From the NCBI GenBank assembly GCA_018985235.1, contig JADGIG010000088.1, positions 1 through 21,781 on the forward strand: DNA of 21,781 nucleotides. The letters run 5' to 3'. Both the position numbers and the translations under genes were made by a program. Positions 7,715-15,779 of the stretch are shown in pieces. The notes under the pieces are model-generated. The model did not search any database. It had not been told where the DNA came from and worked only from the letters and a program-made list of their open reading frames with translations. Origin of the DNA: Sanchytrium tribonematis (lineage: Eukaryota > Sanchytriomycota > Sanchytriomycetes > Sanchytriales > Sanchytriaceae). Positions within the stretch are counted from its first letter, which is position 1. Each line of letters starts with the position of its first letter.

Positions 7715-8287
7715 ATGTCCCTCTTAATTGCAGACGCATCCACGCAATCATTAATTCCACAATATACTACCAAATCTACCCAAATAGAGATGATAAATCG
7801 ATTAAATCAAATCCAATTATCCAAATATGATGAAATCAAAGTGATTTGTGAATCTGATTTAGATATTCTTTATTTGCTATTTAATCATTTAAATAAAGGT
7901 GGTAAATTATATTATAGTGATCCAGATACATTATTATTAACAGGATGTATAGATGTGAGTGAAAATAGTGAAAATGGGCTATTTTATGGATTGGTGCCAG
8001 AATATGATTTGGAAATGGAAGAACAATTATTAGAAGAAGAAGATAAAATTAAACCAACTAAAAATAAAGAAGTGAAAAGACAGCCATGTGCAAATTGTAC
8101 TTGTGGATTAAAAGAAGAATTAGAAGGTGTTAAAATTGAAACTTCTGAGATTTCTAAGAGTGGCTGTGGCAATTGTAGTTTGGGAGATGCATTTAGATGT
8201 GCTAGTTGTCCATATTTAGGAATGCCTGCATTTAAACCAGGTGAAAATGTCAAATTGACTGGAATGTTTGCTCAAGATGATTTGTGA
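7715..8287 (+). CDS. DRE2: Anamorsin/Dre2, cytosolic Fe-S cluster assembly factor
   Basis: The C-terminal third has both Fe-S binding motifs of the CIAPIN1 family: CANCTC (CxxCxC) and [19 protein letters not shown] (CxxC-x7-CxxC), followed by the conserved MPAFKPGE. Dre2 takes electrons from the diflavin reductase Tah18 and feeds cytosolic Fe-S protein assembly; it is essential in most eukaryotes. The product is 190 residues, shorter than the roughly 270-350 usual. The N-terminal methyltransferase-like domain is reduced to about 100 residues, here containing [12 protein letters not shown] and LNKGGKLYY. That is in keeping with a streamlined genome. ATG at 7715 is the natural start. The stop is TGA with AATAAA 8 nt downstream (8295-8300). 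A divergent 109-nt promoter gap lies before it. Confidence 0.93.
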   Translation: MSLLIADASTQSLIPQYTTKSTQIEMINRLNQIQLSKYDEIKVICESDLDILYLLFNHLNKGGKLYYSDPDTLLLTGCIDVSENSENGLFYGLVPEYDLEMEEQLLEEEDKIKPTKNKEVKRQPCANCTCGLKEELEGVKIETSEISKSGCGNCSLGDAFRCASCPYLGMPAFKPGENVKLTGMFAQDDL

Positions 8288-8432
8288 AGATAATAATAAA
8301 ATTAGTTATCATTGTTTCTCCTCACACGACTTCATAACTTCAAGAAAGCACAAGGTAAATTAATTAAATACATCTCACGTCTAACCGGTTGCAAGATTTT
8401 ACAAGCTATTAAATTAAATTTGTGTAATGTTG

Positions 8433-8456
8433 ATTGGTGCGTGTGGCGTTAAAAGG
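8433..8456 (+). promoter_or_regulatory. ATTGG (inverted CCAAT) and TATA-like TTAAAAGG for the Kazal gene
   Basis: ATTGG at 8433-8437 and TTAAAAGG at 8449-8456 precede the ATG at 8479. The TATA-like box starts 30 nt before the ATG, which helps decide that start over the non-ATG extension at 8434. Confidence 0.5.
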
Positions 8457-8478
8457 ATTCTTTCAATTTTTCGACTAC

Positions 8479-8961
8479 ATGTTTTTCGTTACATTCTCTT
8501 TAGCATCTCCAATTGGTGATATCATTTGTCCTAAAACTGGATCAACAGTGTGTGGTGGATTGAATGGAAAGCAAAAGGAATATCCCAATAATTGTCAAGC
8601 AAACTATGCAGGAGCAACTGTATTTTTAAGACGAAATTGTCTAGAATCTAAAAACAATGAGATTGTTTGTCCACTAGTGACTGCAAAAGATTCCAGAACT
8701 TGTGGTAAAGTCAAAAACAGACCACAACTGTTTGACAGTCTTTGTTTAGCATTGAAAAGTAAAGCGACTATTGTGAAGGACGATGATTGTAAAACAGATC
8801 CAATTGATTGCCATGTTAAATGGGGTCCCGTATGTGGTACGTTAAATGGTAAAAGGCAAACATTTCAAAACAATTGCAATGCAGAAAAGCAAGGTGCAAT
8901 CAAAATCAAACAGGGTCCTTGCCCATTATTCATGACAAAGCAGCAAAACATATTTAAGTAA
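8479..8961 (+). CDS. Secreted protein with three Kazal-like domains (putative protease inhibitor)
   Basis: The ATG at 8479 gives the signal peptide MFFVTFSLASPIG, then three Kazal-type modules in a 160-residue protein. Module 1 (about 20-55) reads CPKTGSTVCGGLNGK and YPNNCQA, the classic C-P-x-V-C-G-x-x-G...Y-x-N-x-C core. Module 3 (about 112-147) reads CHVKWGPVCGTLNGK and FQNNCNA. Module 2 (about 64-100) is divergent (TCGKVKNRPQLFDSLCLA), keeping the Cys spacing but not the YxNxC. Kazal domains block serine proteases through the loop before the VCG motif; the loop residues here (KTGST, VKWGP) cannot be assigned a target from sequence. Secreted Kazal proteins in parasites commonly protect against host or prey proteases. 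The C-terminus is basic. Confidence 0.82.
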   Translation: MFFVTFSLASPIGDIICPKTGSTVCGGLNGKQKEYPNNCQANYAGATVFLRRNCLESKNNEIVCPLVTAKDSRTCGKVKNRPQLFDSLCLALKSKATIVKDDDCKTDPIDCHVKWGPVCGTLNGKRQTFQNNCNAEKQGAIKIKQGPCPLFMTKQQNIFK

Positions 8962-9000
8962 ATCAATTCACTTTTGTCCATATACTCGTGGATGTGTTTA

Positions 9001-9021
9001 TTGCATCAAAATTGCATCAAA
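9001..9021. repeat. Tandem direct repeat of TTGCATCAAA
   Basis: TTGCATCAAA at 9001-9010 is repeated at 9012-9021 with a single base between. It lies in the 138-nt gap between the Kazal gene and the next gene, possibly a regulatory half-site pair. Confidence 0.5.
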
Positions 9022-9063
9022 TGGCACACATTTTTATCACATGTCAATTAAATCACATCATCG

Positions 9064-9075
9064 CCAATTTATAAG
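9064..9075 (+). promoter_or_regulatory. CCAAT overlapping a TATA-like box
   Basis: CCAATTTATAAG combines CCAAT (9064-9068) and TATAAG (9070-9075). TATAAG starts 30 nt before the ATG at 9100. Confidence 0.45.
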
Positions 9076-9099
9076 CAGATAATCCTTCCGTCTCTTAAC

Positions 9100-9771
9100 A
9101 TGCTAATTCTGTTTACTTTGTCGTGTATGGCATTCAAGAAAACGTCGTATCAAATGATAAAAAATCAAGTCAATAAATTTCAAACAGCCATGAAAGAAGT
9201 TGGATGTCCAATTACTCAGTATGAACTTAAATTAATGGATTATCAAGTTACTTCAGAATGCATGAATTGGGTCACTCAAATATTCAATCAAGCAAAATTA
9301 GCCAATCCAAAATATTGTGCAAATGCATTGAAAAAAAGGGAATCATGTACAAATGGCCCATGTGTGCAAAATCAAGTAAATGAAGCATTAGCTTGTGCAC
9401 ATACAGGTAATCCTGACATCAACCCAATTAGCAAATCATCCAGATTCAAAATATTATCTAAAATTAAATCAACCATTTCTTCTCCTTTTCGCGTACTAAA
9501 ATCCAGATTAGCAGTATTATCCGATCAATGGATGCATTGTGAGCCACTTTATCATATCACAATGCTTATTGGATTCATTTTATTAATGGGCGTCATTGTA
9601 TTACCATTTGGTGCTATTTCTGCCTTGATTAATGCCATTTTGTATGTAATATTGGCATCAATGTATGCAGGTGTTTATCTCTTATTTGGTAAATTCATAT
9701 TTCAATGGGAAGATGTGAATCAGAGATTATGGGCAAAAAAGAAAAAGGAATTCAAAATCCATTCATGGTGA
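9100..9771 (+). CDS. Cys-rich membrane protein of unknown family, possible -1 frameshift C-terminus
   Basis: The 223-residue product has a short leader (MLILFTLSCMA) and a Cys-rich extracytoplasmic segment (residues 30-110, with ESCTNGPCVQNQ and ALACAHTG). A basic stretch follows, then two hydrophobic segments around residues 150-200 (ITMLIGFILLMGVIVLPFG and ALINAILYVILASMYAGVYL), and a basic end with AKKKKEF. No family is recognised. Just before the stop is the heptamer A-AAA-AAG (9735-9741) in the zero frame. The -1 frame from there stays open to TAA at 9864-9866 and would replace the last 10 residues with about 42 others, including an acidic DDDEEGG and PLPPDYY tail. This could be programmed frameshifting, transcript slippage, or an A-run sequencing error. 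Confidence 0.68.
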   Translation: MLILFTLSCMAFKKTSYQMIKNQVNKFQTAMKEVGCPITQYELKLMDYQVTSECMNWVTQIFNQAKLANPKYCANALKKRESCTNGPCVQNQVNEALACAHTGNPDINPISKSSRFKILSKIKSTISSPFRVLKSRLAVLSDQWMHCEPLYHITMLIGFILLMGVIVLPFGAISALINAILYVILASMYAGVYLLFGKFIFQWEDVNQRLWAKKKKEFKIHSW

Positions 9772-9866
9772 TAGTCAATGTTGCGTATGCAGCATATTCT
9801 AATTACGAGAGAGATGATGATGAAGAAGGGGGGCCATTACCTCCAGATTATTATAAATTTGGATAA
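9765..9866 (+). other. Short open frame, likely alternative C-terminus of the preceding gene
   Basis: An ATG-initiated 33-codon frame overlaps the stop of the gene at 9100 and encodes an acidic, proline- and tyrosine-containing tail (ERDDDEEGGPLPPDYYKFG). The same frame is open upstream to the A-rich heptamer at 9735-9741, so it is more likely a -1 continuation than a separate gene. Its composition is clearly non-random for an AT-rich gap. Confidence 0.45.
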
Positions 9867-9903
9867 GTAAATTTAATTTAAAAATTTAAATATATTGCAA
9901 TAT

Positions 9904-10765
9904 TTAAGCTGGACAATCTCGTCCATATTCACTCGCACATTTGCGACCCTCATAATTTGCAACAGATTCGCAAATACCTGAGACAGGGGAATCTAAATTA
10001 CAATAATGGCTATTTGCACAACGTGCGATGGTCATGGTATCCTGATTTTCACAATTCATAAGACCACATTCATAATCATAATAATAACCTCCATTTAAAC
10101 AGTATTTTTTTTCGCTTGGAGTAAGAATTGGTAGAGTGAAGTTCTTGTCTTGACATTTGCCTGATAAACTATATTTATCATTGCAAACTTGTTTATCATT
10201 ATAAGGATCTTTACCGCAAATTCCCTTTTTATTTCCTAAAAATGTTTGATAATTGTTCAAATAACAATTTGGAAAATCCTTGTCTATACATTGAATTGAT
10301 TTGCCATCCATTATTCCGCATTCTTGTTCAACGCAATTTCCACTTGCATTGTCCCAATCTGGACCTTCATCCTTGCTACAAAATTTATTGGATTTGCAAT
10401 AAATGGGAACGAATGCCATAGGATCGTAGCAATCTTCCAATTGATTAGGCTTGGTAATAGGTGGCATATCTGTAGGCTTCTTATCTGTAGGTGGCATATC
10501 TGCAGGCGTCTTATCTGTTGCAACACAATTTTCAAATTGGACTTCATTGGAGAATCTGCACGTTTGCCCTTCTCGAATCACAAACGTATTTATGACACGC
10601 CCCTCTTGCACTATATCTTCTAATGCAATCTGGTTCTCGCAATGGTAAGTTTTTATTCTCACATTCGTAGTTACTGTTACATGCAGAACCAGTCTTGCAT
10701 CTTGGTAAGCCTTTACCACATTTAATAGTAGCAGCCATGATAGAATGAAGTAGAATGTAAATCAT
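9904..10765 (-). CDS. Cys-rich secreted protein with Pro/Thr linker; one apparent frame break
   Basis: The ATG at 10765 gives a signal peptide (MIYILLHSIMA) and a first Cys module (CGKGLPRCKTGSACNSNYEC). That frame stops at 10544. A +1 frame that is open from at least 10719 continues with CRFSNEVQFENC and a Pro/Thr linker with a tandem ten-residue repeat (TDK-P-DMPP). Repeated Cys modules follow to the end (CGIMDGKSIQC, CGKDPYND, CGLMNCENQ, CESVANYEGRKC). About 22 cysteines occur in the second part. The two halves share style and direction, so one gene with a single indel is likely. Runs of G at 10597-10601 and near 10566 in the overlap are candidate sites. No family is recognised; the CG-start modules are loosely hevein-like but lack CCS. 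It could be a recent pseudogene or an assembly error. Confidence 0.58.
10460..10519 (-). repeat. 30-bp tandem repeat, two copies, in the linker coding region
   Basis: Two adjacent 30-bp units (10460-10489 and 10490-10519), nearly identical, both begin GGTGGCATATCTG. They encode the ten-residue Pro/Thr/Asp linker units of the Cys-rich protein. Confidence 0.75.
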
Positions 10766-10986
10766 ATGACCATGCGAGGGTATCTGGGTTCAAATAGTGG
10801 ATTGTAGAATCAATAAGGCCATATGATTGGTTCAAGTAGAATACTATAATTTGATTGGCACTTGCTCATTTTGACAAGCAGTTTGCTGCACGGGTCATGT
10901 TTTTCATTTAATAATTGCATTCAATTTGTATTTCATCAGCCATTGGGGATCACAAAAAATAAATTGCAAACCCCTTTTTTGAAACA

Positions 10987-12093
10987 ATGACATTTCCGTT
11001 AGAATTGCAATTGAAATGCATTCCCCTTTCTAAATGCTTTTTAATTAATAAAGAATTAACAGAAATATATTTACGTCATAAATATAAGACAGCATCAGCA
11101 GATTCCCTCAAATTATTTCCCAAATCATCCATTTTTAATTATAATGAATATTTGCAAATTTTGAAATATGTGAGTATTAATGACAATATTGACTATGCAC
11201 TCTATCCAAATCTAAAGCAAATCGATGCAGTTGGCTATAGTCAGAAATCATTTCATCGAATGGCTTCAAATTGCCCATTAATTGAAATATTGATGATTGA
11301 AAAACAATGCGCCTTTAATTTCAGTTTATTTATCCATTTAAAGCACTTAAAATCATTAGAAATTGCATTTATCGATAATCAAATGAAAGTATTTAATCAA
11401 TTACCCAATTTAACAGAATTAACTATTCATCGGAATGAATGCAATGCTTCTTTTCAAGATCTAATCAAGAATTATGCAGAGATTCCTCCATTGAAATACA
11501 TTACCACATTAATCATCCATAAAATCAATCAAATTTCAATTCATGCACTTGCAAATATATTTGTAAATTGCAAAAAATTAATTGCAAATCAAATTGTTTT
11601 TGAAACAAATGAGATTTCATATTCTAATTTCACCAATTTACAAGAATTGAGTAGTCCATGTCCATTTATTATCCCAGAACACATTCAAAGTGTCATTTGT
11701 GATATGAGAAATCCATCAGAATTGAGTCATATGTCTAAAATATTACCATCTGAAATTAAATGCAATAAAATCAGATATATTCATGAAATCGGGTCATTTC
11801 CGCATCACATTCCACTCATTTATCAAGAAATGAAAAATAGTAAGCAGCAAATCATGATAGAATCCGCAAATAGGTACATTGTTTGCAATTTTGATTTAAA
11901 ATCAACGAAATCTGAATTATTGAAGAAATATCCGACTATATTGAGACAATCGGGGTCGTTATATGTGTATTGTACTTCAGATCCCACTCAACAATTTGTA
12001 TCTCGAATGATGATTACGATGATGAAAAGAATAGCAAATGGCGAAACGCAATTTCAAGAAGGATTTGAAAGTAGAACTGAGATTCTACAATGA
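10987..12093 (+). CDS. F-box/leucine-rich-repeat-like protein
   Basis: The 368-residue protein begins MTFPLELQLKCIPLSKCFLINKEL, which fits a short F-box (P-x-E-L...I-L..L...CFLVNKxL). F-box proteins bind Skp1 and recruit substrates to SCF ubiquitin ligases. The rest is regular leucine-rich sequence with spaced LxxLxx elements (HLKHLKSLEIA, QLPNLTELTIH, YITTLIIHKI, FTNLQELSSPCP), like divergent leucine-rich repeats. No signal peptide or membrane segment is seen. Together with the RING protein next door it hints at ubiquitin work, but adjacency need not mean co-function. No clear TATA box precedes it; A-rich sequence lies 30 nt upstream. AATAAA follows the TGA stop by 16 nt. The F-box call is moderate; the LRR-like character is better supported. 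Confidence 0.6.
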   Translation: MTFPLELQLKCIPLSKCFLINKELTEIYLRHKYKTASADSLKLFPKSSIFNYNEYLQILKYVSINDNIDYALYPNLKQIDAVGYSQKSFHRMASNCPLIEILMIEKQCAFNFSLFIHLKHLKSLEIAFIDNQMKVFNQLPNLTELTIHRNECNASFQDLIKNYAEIPPLKYITTLIIHKINQISIHALANIFVNCKKLIANQIVFETNEISYSNFTNLQELSSPCPFIIPEHIQSVICDMRNPSELSHMSKILPSEIKCNKIRYIHEIGSFPHHIPLIYQEMKNSKQQIMIESANRYIVCNFDLKSTKSELLKKYPTILRQSGSLYVYCTSDPTQQFVSRMMITMMKRIANGETQFQEGFESRTEILQ

Positions 12094-12143
12094 GTTCATG
12101 GACAAGTTGAATAAATTGGATTCGCTACTTAATCATGGATGTG

Positions 12144-12192
12144 ATTGGTTCATTTTGATTGGATTTTGAAAATTGAAAAAATGATTTTAAAA
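12144..12192 (+). promoter_or_regulatory. Two ATTGG (inverted CCAAT) boxes and TATA-like TTTTAAAA
   Basis: ATTGG occurs at 12144-12148 and 12158-12162. TTTTAAAA at 12185-12192 begins 31 nt before the ATG at 12216. Confidence 0.5.
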
Positions 12193-12215
12193 CATCGCTC
12201 TATTTTTTACAAATA

Positions 12216-13247
12216 ATGGAAATTCCAAATGAGAAAAGACAGGATGATTTGAGACAACAAATTATGGCTATTCAACTTGACAAGACACTAAGCCAGCAAG
12301 AAAAAGCCATTAAAATGCAGCAATTGATGATGCCCACTCAAATTACTCCAAAAAAGAAAATCAAGCATAAATTAATGTATAAAAATGAGTATGGATGTCA
12401 ACACTATACTAGAAATTGTTTATTATTAGCAGAATGTTGTAAAGAATATGTCGTGTGTCGACTTTGTCATGATGAAGAAAATGATCATGAAATGGACAGA
12501 TTTATAGTGAAAATGGTCAAATGTATGCATTGTGATGTAGAGCAACCCTTTAGTGATAAATGCAATACATGTGAAATGGTATTTGGCCATTATAAATGTG
12601 ATATTTGCCACATGTTAGAAAATAGAGATTTGGATATTTTTCATTGCGATGCGTGTGGGATTTGTAGACGTGGTAAATCAGAAGATTTCTACCACTGTGA
12701 TACCTGTAATACATGCATGATTAAAGATGCACAGTATAAACACACTTGTTTAGAATCCACGATGCATTCAGATTGTCCCATTTGTAATGAATTCTTATTT
12801 TCTTCTTTAAAACCTGCTTGCTTGTTGCAATGTGGTCATTCCATCCATAATGAGTGTTTAGAACACTATTTACACAATAATTACCAATGTCCGCTTTGTT
12901 TAAAGTCATTAGCAGATATGACTGAATTCTTTGAGAGAATGAGTGTGATGGTGAATGAGCATCAAATGCCAGATGAGTACAAGCACTATAAAGCAGATGT
13001 GCTTTGTAATGATTGCCATTCTAAAAATATCATGAAATATCATTTTGTAGGGCATTTATGTGGAAATTGCAATTCATGGAATACGCGAGTAATGACCACG
13101 TGGAAAGATGAAGATGAGGAAACATCAGATACAAATGATTATGAGGCAGATGAAGATGAGGAAAATGAAGAAATAAATGAGGAAAGGCAAGGACAAATCA
13201 TAATAACCAGTGGTGACGAGTTTGAAACTGAAAGTGATTCTGAATAA
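12216..13247 (+). CDS. CHY/CTCHY zinc finger and RING-H2 protein, Pirh2 (RCHY1) family E3 ubiquitin ligase
   Basis: The 343-residue protein has the full RCHY1 architecture. A CHY zinc finger (about 55-120) starts YGCQHYTRNCLLLAECC and includes CRLCHDE. A CTCHY finger (about 125-185) has CDICHMLENRD, FHCDACGICRRG and YHCDTCNTC. A RING-H2 finger (about 192-235) runs CPICNEFLF, LLQCGHSIHNECL, YQCPLCLKS. A final zinc ribbon has CNDCHSKN and HLCGNCNSW. Such proteins bind E2 enzymes through the RING and ubiquitinate targets such as p53 in animals. In other lineages they act in stress and iron responses. The N-terminal 45 residues are charged and the C-terminus is a long acidic tail (EDEETS through the end), not usual for the family core. 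The stop TAA lies within AATAAA (13243-13248), only 5 nt from the next convergent stop. Confidence 0.92.
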   Translation: MEIPNEKRQDDLRQQIMAIQLDKTLSQQEKAIKMQQLMMPTQITPKKKIKHKLMYKNEYGCQHYTRNCLLLAECCKEYVVCRLCHDEENDHEMDRFIVKMVKCMHCDVEQPFSDKCNTCEMVFGHYKCDICHMLENRDLDIFHCDACGICRRGKSEDFYHCDTCNTCMIKDAQYKHTCLESTMHSDCPICNEFLFSSLKPACLLQCGHSIHNECLEHYLHNNYQCPLCLKSLADMTEFFERMSVMVNEHQMPDEYKHYKADVLCNDCHSKNIMKYHFVGHLCGNCNSWNTRVMTTWKDEDEETSDTNDYEADEDEENEEINEERQGQIIITSGDEFETESDSE

Positions 13248-13252
13248 ATGCA

Positions 13253-13588
13253 TCATTTTATTATAACAGGTGCTTTTATAGCAGCAGATGGTTCATATTC
13301 ATCACCAATGACAACACATTCATGTGCATCATTCTTGGATTTAACAGAATTCTCTTTTTTGGCACAAATGGCTTTAGCGTGTTCATCAATGTAAATATAT
13401 GATACAGATTCAAATGCTTCCATAGCTTCAAGATTACTATATTGTGATTTTAAATTACATCCCACATCGCCATCAAATAACGCACAAATAAAATCATGAT
13501 TTTTAGATTGTACGATTTGCATATTGGATGGTTTTAATGGGTATTCTGGTGGGATGGATAATGCTGAGACTATAATGTAGTTGATCAT
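13253..13588 (-). CDS. Four-cysteine small secreted protein, family member 1
   Basis: From the ATG at 13588 the 111-residue product has a signal peptide (MINYIIVSALS) and one conserved domain. The pattern is HDFICALFDGDVGC, then about 22 residues, then SYIYIDEHAKAICA, then HECVVIGDEYE. The four Cys and the core [S/D]-I-[Y/F]-[I/V]-[D/E]-E-x-x-x-[S/A]-[I/V]-C are shared with four more genes on the same strand up to 17046. The C-x-L-x-x-x-x-x-V-x-C opening loosely recalls RCC1/BLIP-type repeats but is too weak to assign. The longer frame start at 13597 adds three residues. A TATA-like TATTTAAAT lies about 28 nt upstream. The gene ends TGA just after AATAAA, convergent with the RING gene. Confidence 0.72.
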   Translation of the reverse strand: MINYIIVSALSIPPEYPLKPSNMQIVQSKNHDFICALFDGDVGCNLKSQYSNLEAMEAFESVSYIYIDEHAKAICAKKENSVKSKNDAHECVVIGDEYEPSAAIKAPVIIK

Positions 13589-13788
13589 GGCATTCAATGA
13601 TCTGCTGGCACATATTTAAATGAATTTATGCCGAATTCATTTCATTAAGCCAATGAGTGAGCTCACAGAATCTTAGTCATTTAAGTCATTAAATTATATG
13701 ATACATAGAATTAGTTTCCGTTTCATACGCAATTAGATGATAATCTACATCGTCGTCCACGTTTTCTCAAAAATATGCTACATGAAAC

Positions 13789-14662
13789 ATGAATGAATTC
13801 TTGGGAATGTTGAGTATCTTTACTTCTTCATTCTCAGCATCAACTGGTGCATTATTTAGTAAATTGGCATCTCAATATATCCATCTATATGATCTACTCA
13901 TTATTAGATTCACTGGTCAATTGTTTATCATTTCAATTATTTCAGTTGTTTTGGATATCAACGTATTTAAACAGCCATATATCAAGCAGCAAGTCAGTCG
14001 TGGATGTCTTGGCACCATCACATTTGCATCTACACTATATTCTAATGCAAATATGGAATTATCAAGTTCTGCCATGATTCGATATTTAGGACCATTTATC
14101 ACCATGATACTCGCTAAAACCTATTTAAAAGAAGAAATTAGTAAATTAAAATACATCGGAATGTGTATTGGCTTTATGGCCGTCTTGCTAATTGCAAAAC
14201 CATTTCAAGAAACACATTCAAATTATCCAAATCGATCATTAGCTATTATAGCCAATTTTATAGCTGCAATATCAGCAGGCATCTCCACTATATTGACTAA
14301 AGAGATAGTCAAATACACCCATATTGCCAGTTTAATGTTTTATTTTGCATTTACCAGTTTAATCATCACATTTCCCCTTTTATTTCTCCCACATTCATCC
14401 GTATCCATGGATTCTAGTGGTATTTATGCCATTTTAATGATGATTTGCTATTTTCATGGCTCAATTATTTGGTAATACGGGTATTAAACAAGTTCCTGCA
14501 AGTGTCAGCACATTAATTCAAAGATCTGATATGATATTTGGTGTATTTTATGGCGTAGTCATATTTAAAGAATCATTAGATATATATTCTATTGTTGGAT
14601 GTACTATGATATTAGTTGTGAATGGTTTATTGGCATTTGAACAATATAAATTGCAAAAATAA
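13789..14662 (+). CDS. EamA/DMT-type multi-pass transporter with one apparent frame break
   Basis: The first part (13789 to about 14455) encodes about eight membrane helices of the drug/metabolite transporter superfamily. It includes SIFTSSFSASTGALFSKLA, an IRFTGQ element and AMIRYLGPFITMILAKTYLKEE, the typical end of the first EamA domain. The second domain runs into a stop at 14473 in this frame. The +1 frame continues with MAQLFGNTGIKQVPASVSTLI, FGVFYGVVIFKE and a last helix, to TAA at 14660-14662. The split is therefore a single +1 step near 14450-14456, at or beside TTTT. Removing one T-run base would give a standard EamA repeat, so a homopolymer error or a recent inactivating insertion is likely. 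The family moves small organic solutes or nucleotide sugars; the substrate is unknown. Confidence 0.75.
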
Positions 14663-14669
14663 ATTTATT
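14658..14669. terminator. Palindromic bidirectional poly(A) signal AATAAATTTATT with both stops inside
   Basis: This is the same 12-bp palindrome as at 6807-6818. The plus stop TAA (14660-14662) and the minus stop TAA (14665-14667) lie symmetrically inside it, leaving 2 nt between the two coding regions. Confidence 0.65.
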
Positions 14670-14982
14670 GAAATATAATATTTGGTATTTCTTGCTTTGT
14701 AGTCCATATTTTTGGTGCTTTGTTTGTAACTGCATTTGTAAAATGATCACCAATTTCAACACATAATGTCGTATTGGAATAATTTCCATTATTTTTGATG
14801 CCACAAATGGATTTTGATGTTTCATCAATGAAAATATCATCTACTTTCCCCATTTTTGGTAATAGTCTTAAATATCTGCCAGATAAGATCAAATTGCATC
14901 CAACATTTCCATTATTGTATAATCCGCATTTGAAATCACTCTTTTTTGATAAATATAATTTATAAAGTGGTGGAGAACTCAT
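14665..14982 (-). CDS. Four-cysteine small secreted family, member 2 (leader upstream of first ATG)
   Basis: The 105-residue frame carries the family pattern: SDFKCGLYNNGNVGC, VDDIFIDETSKSICG, TLCVEIGDHF. The first in-frame ATG (14982) starts MSSPPLYKLYL, which is a poor signal peptide. The same frame is open upstream, and reads YIYLKLYALS just before that ATG. That aligns with the leader of member 1 (NYIIVSALS), so the original start probably lay about 12 codons further out and was lost. A TATA-like TATTTAAAG overlaps this region. The product as it stands may remain in the cytosol, or a near-cognate start may be used. It is convergent with the transporter. Confidence 0.65.
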   Translation of the reverse strand: MSSPPLYKLYLSKKSDFKCGLYNNGNVGCNLILSGRYLRLLPKMGKVDDIFIDETSKSICGIKNNGNYSNTTLCVEIGDHFTNAVTNKAPKIWTTKQEIPNIIFQ

Positions 14983-15151
14983 TGATAATGCGTATAACTT
15001 TAAATAGATGTATTTACGTCAATAAAATACCAGCCAATCACAGATCCTTCAGAAACTTGCATCCATACACAAATGCAAGCCAATACTTGCCAAATGATTC
15101 TGCACGGAGGATTACTTTTTTAGAAATGTAAACATCGCCATGAATTTGCAT

Positions 15152-15574
15152 TTATTGATTTGAAATCTTTTCTTTTTCAGAAGTCACTTCTAAAAATCCA
15201 GATGCCACAACAGTTGCTTCTTTATCAGTCACTTTCATCTCAAATATAGATCCGATCACAATACACTTTCGAGTGATATCCGAATATAATTTTTTACCTG
15301 ATTTATCTTTAATAGGTTTGTTCACCACAGTACAAACGGATTTCGTATCTTCTTCCACATAAATGGATTCTAAATGATCATCTGTCAATTTCATTTCATA
15401 ATATTCCAAGTGCATTGTTGAAATCACTTTGCATTTCACTTTTGGTTTATGTAAAATACAAGTGAAATTACTTTGTTGCGATACCACCAATTGTTGGAAA
15501 TCCAATTCATTCAGATTTGTATCCATTGATTTTTGGTTCGTTGCAATGGCAGATAATGGAAGATGAAAGAACAT
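15152..15574 (-). CDS. Four-cysteine small secreted family, member 3
   Basis: The frame opens at 15616, but the ATG at 15574 gives a clean leader (MFFHLPLSAIA) and has TTTAAAAATC about 25-30 nt upstream. The 140-residue product is the longest of the family: a 25-residue insert precedes the domain and the C-terminus is extended (EVTSEKEKISNQ). Pattern: SNFTCILHKPKVKC, LESIYVEEDTKSVCTV, RKCIVIGSIFE. The spacing between Cys 3 and Cys 4 is larger than in other members. TAA lies inside AATAAA (minus strand, 15151-15156). Confidence 0.72.
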   Translation of the reverse strand: MFFHLPLSAIATNQKSMDTNLNELDFQQLVVSQQSNFTCILHKPKVKCKVISTMHLEYYEMKLTDDHLESIYVEEDTKSVCTVVNKPIKDKSGKKLYSDITRKCIVIGSIFEMKVTDKEATVVASGFLEVTSEKEKISNQ

Positions 15575-15779
15575 GTTTAATCGAGAAACGTGGTTGATTT
15601 TTAAACAAGAAAGCAAGCAATTTTATTTAAAAGAGCCAATCAAAACATTTGGCAAACACTGATAATATGGGTAAATCCAATCATGGTTTACACAGAATGG
15701 ATTATCCAATAACCCAAATATTTGTTTGGTGTTGACCAAATGGAATAAAGAATTTAAAAATTTAAATGTTAAAATTGAT

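Noticed and set aside
8434-8478. N-terminal extension of the Kazal gene to a GTG
   Set aside because: Non-ATG start; the ATG at 8479 gives a signal peptide and has a TATA-like box 30 nt upstream.
10311-10648. Several open frames on both strands overlapping the Cys-rich gene
   Set aside because: They mirror the repetitive linker coding region (repeated GGTGGCATATC) and lack independent signals.
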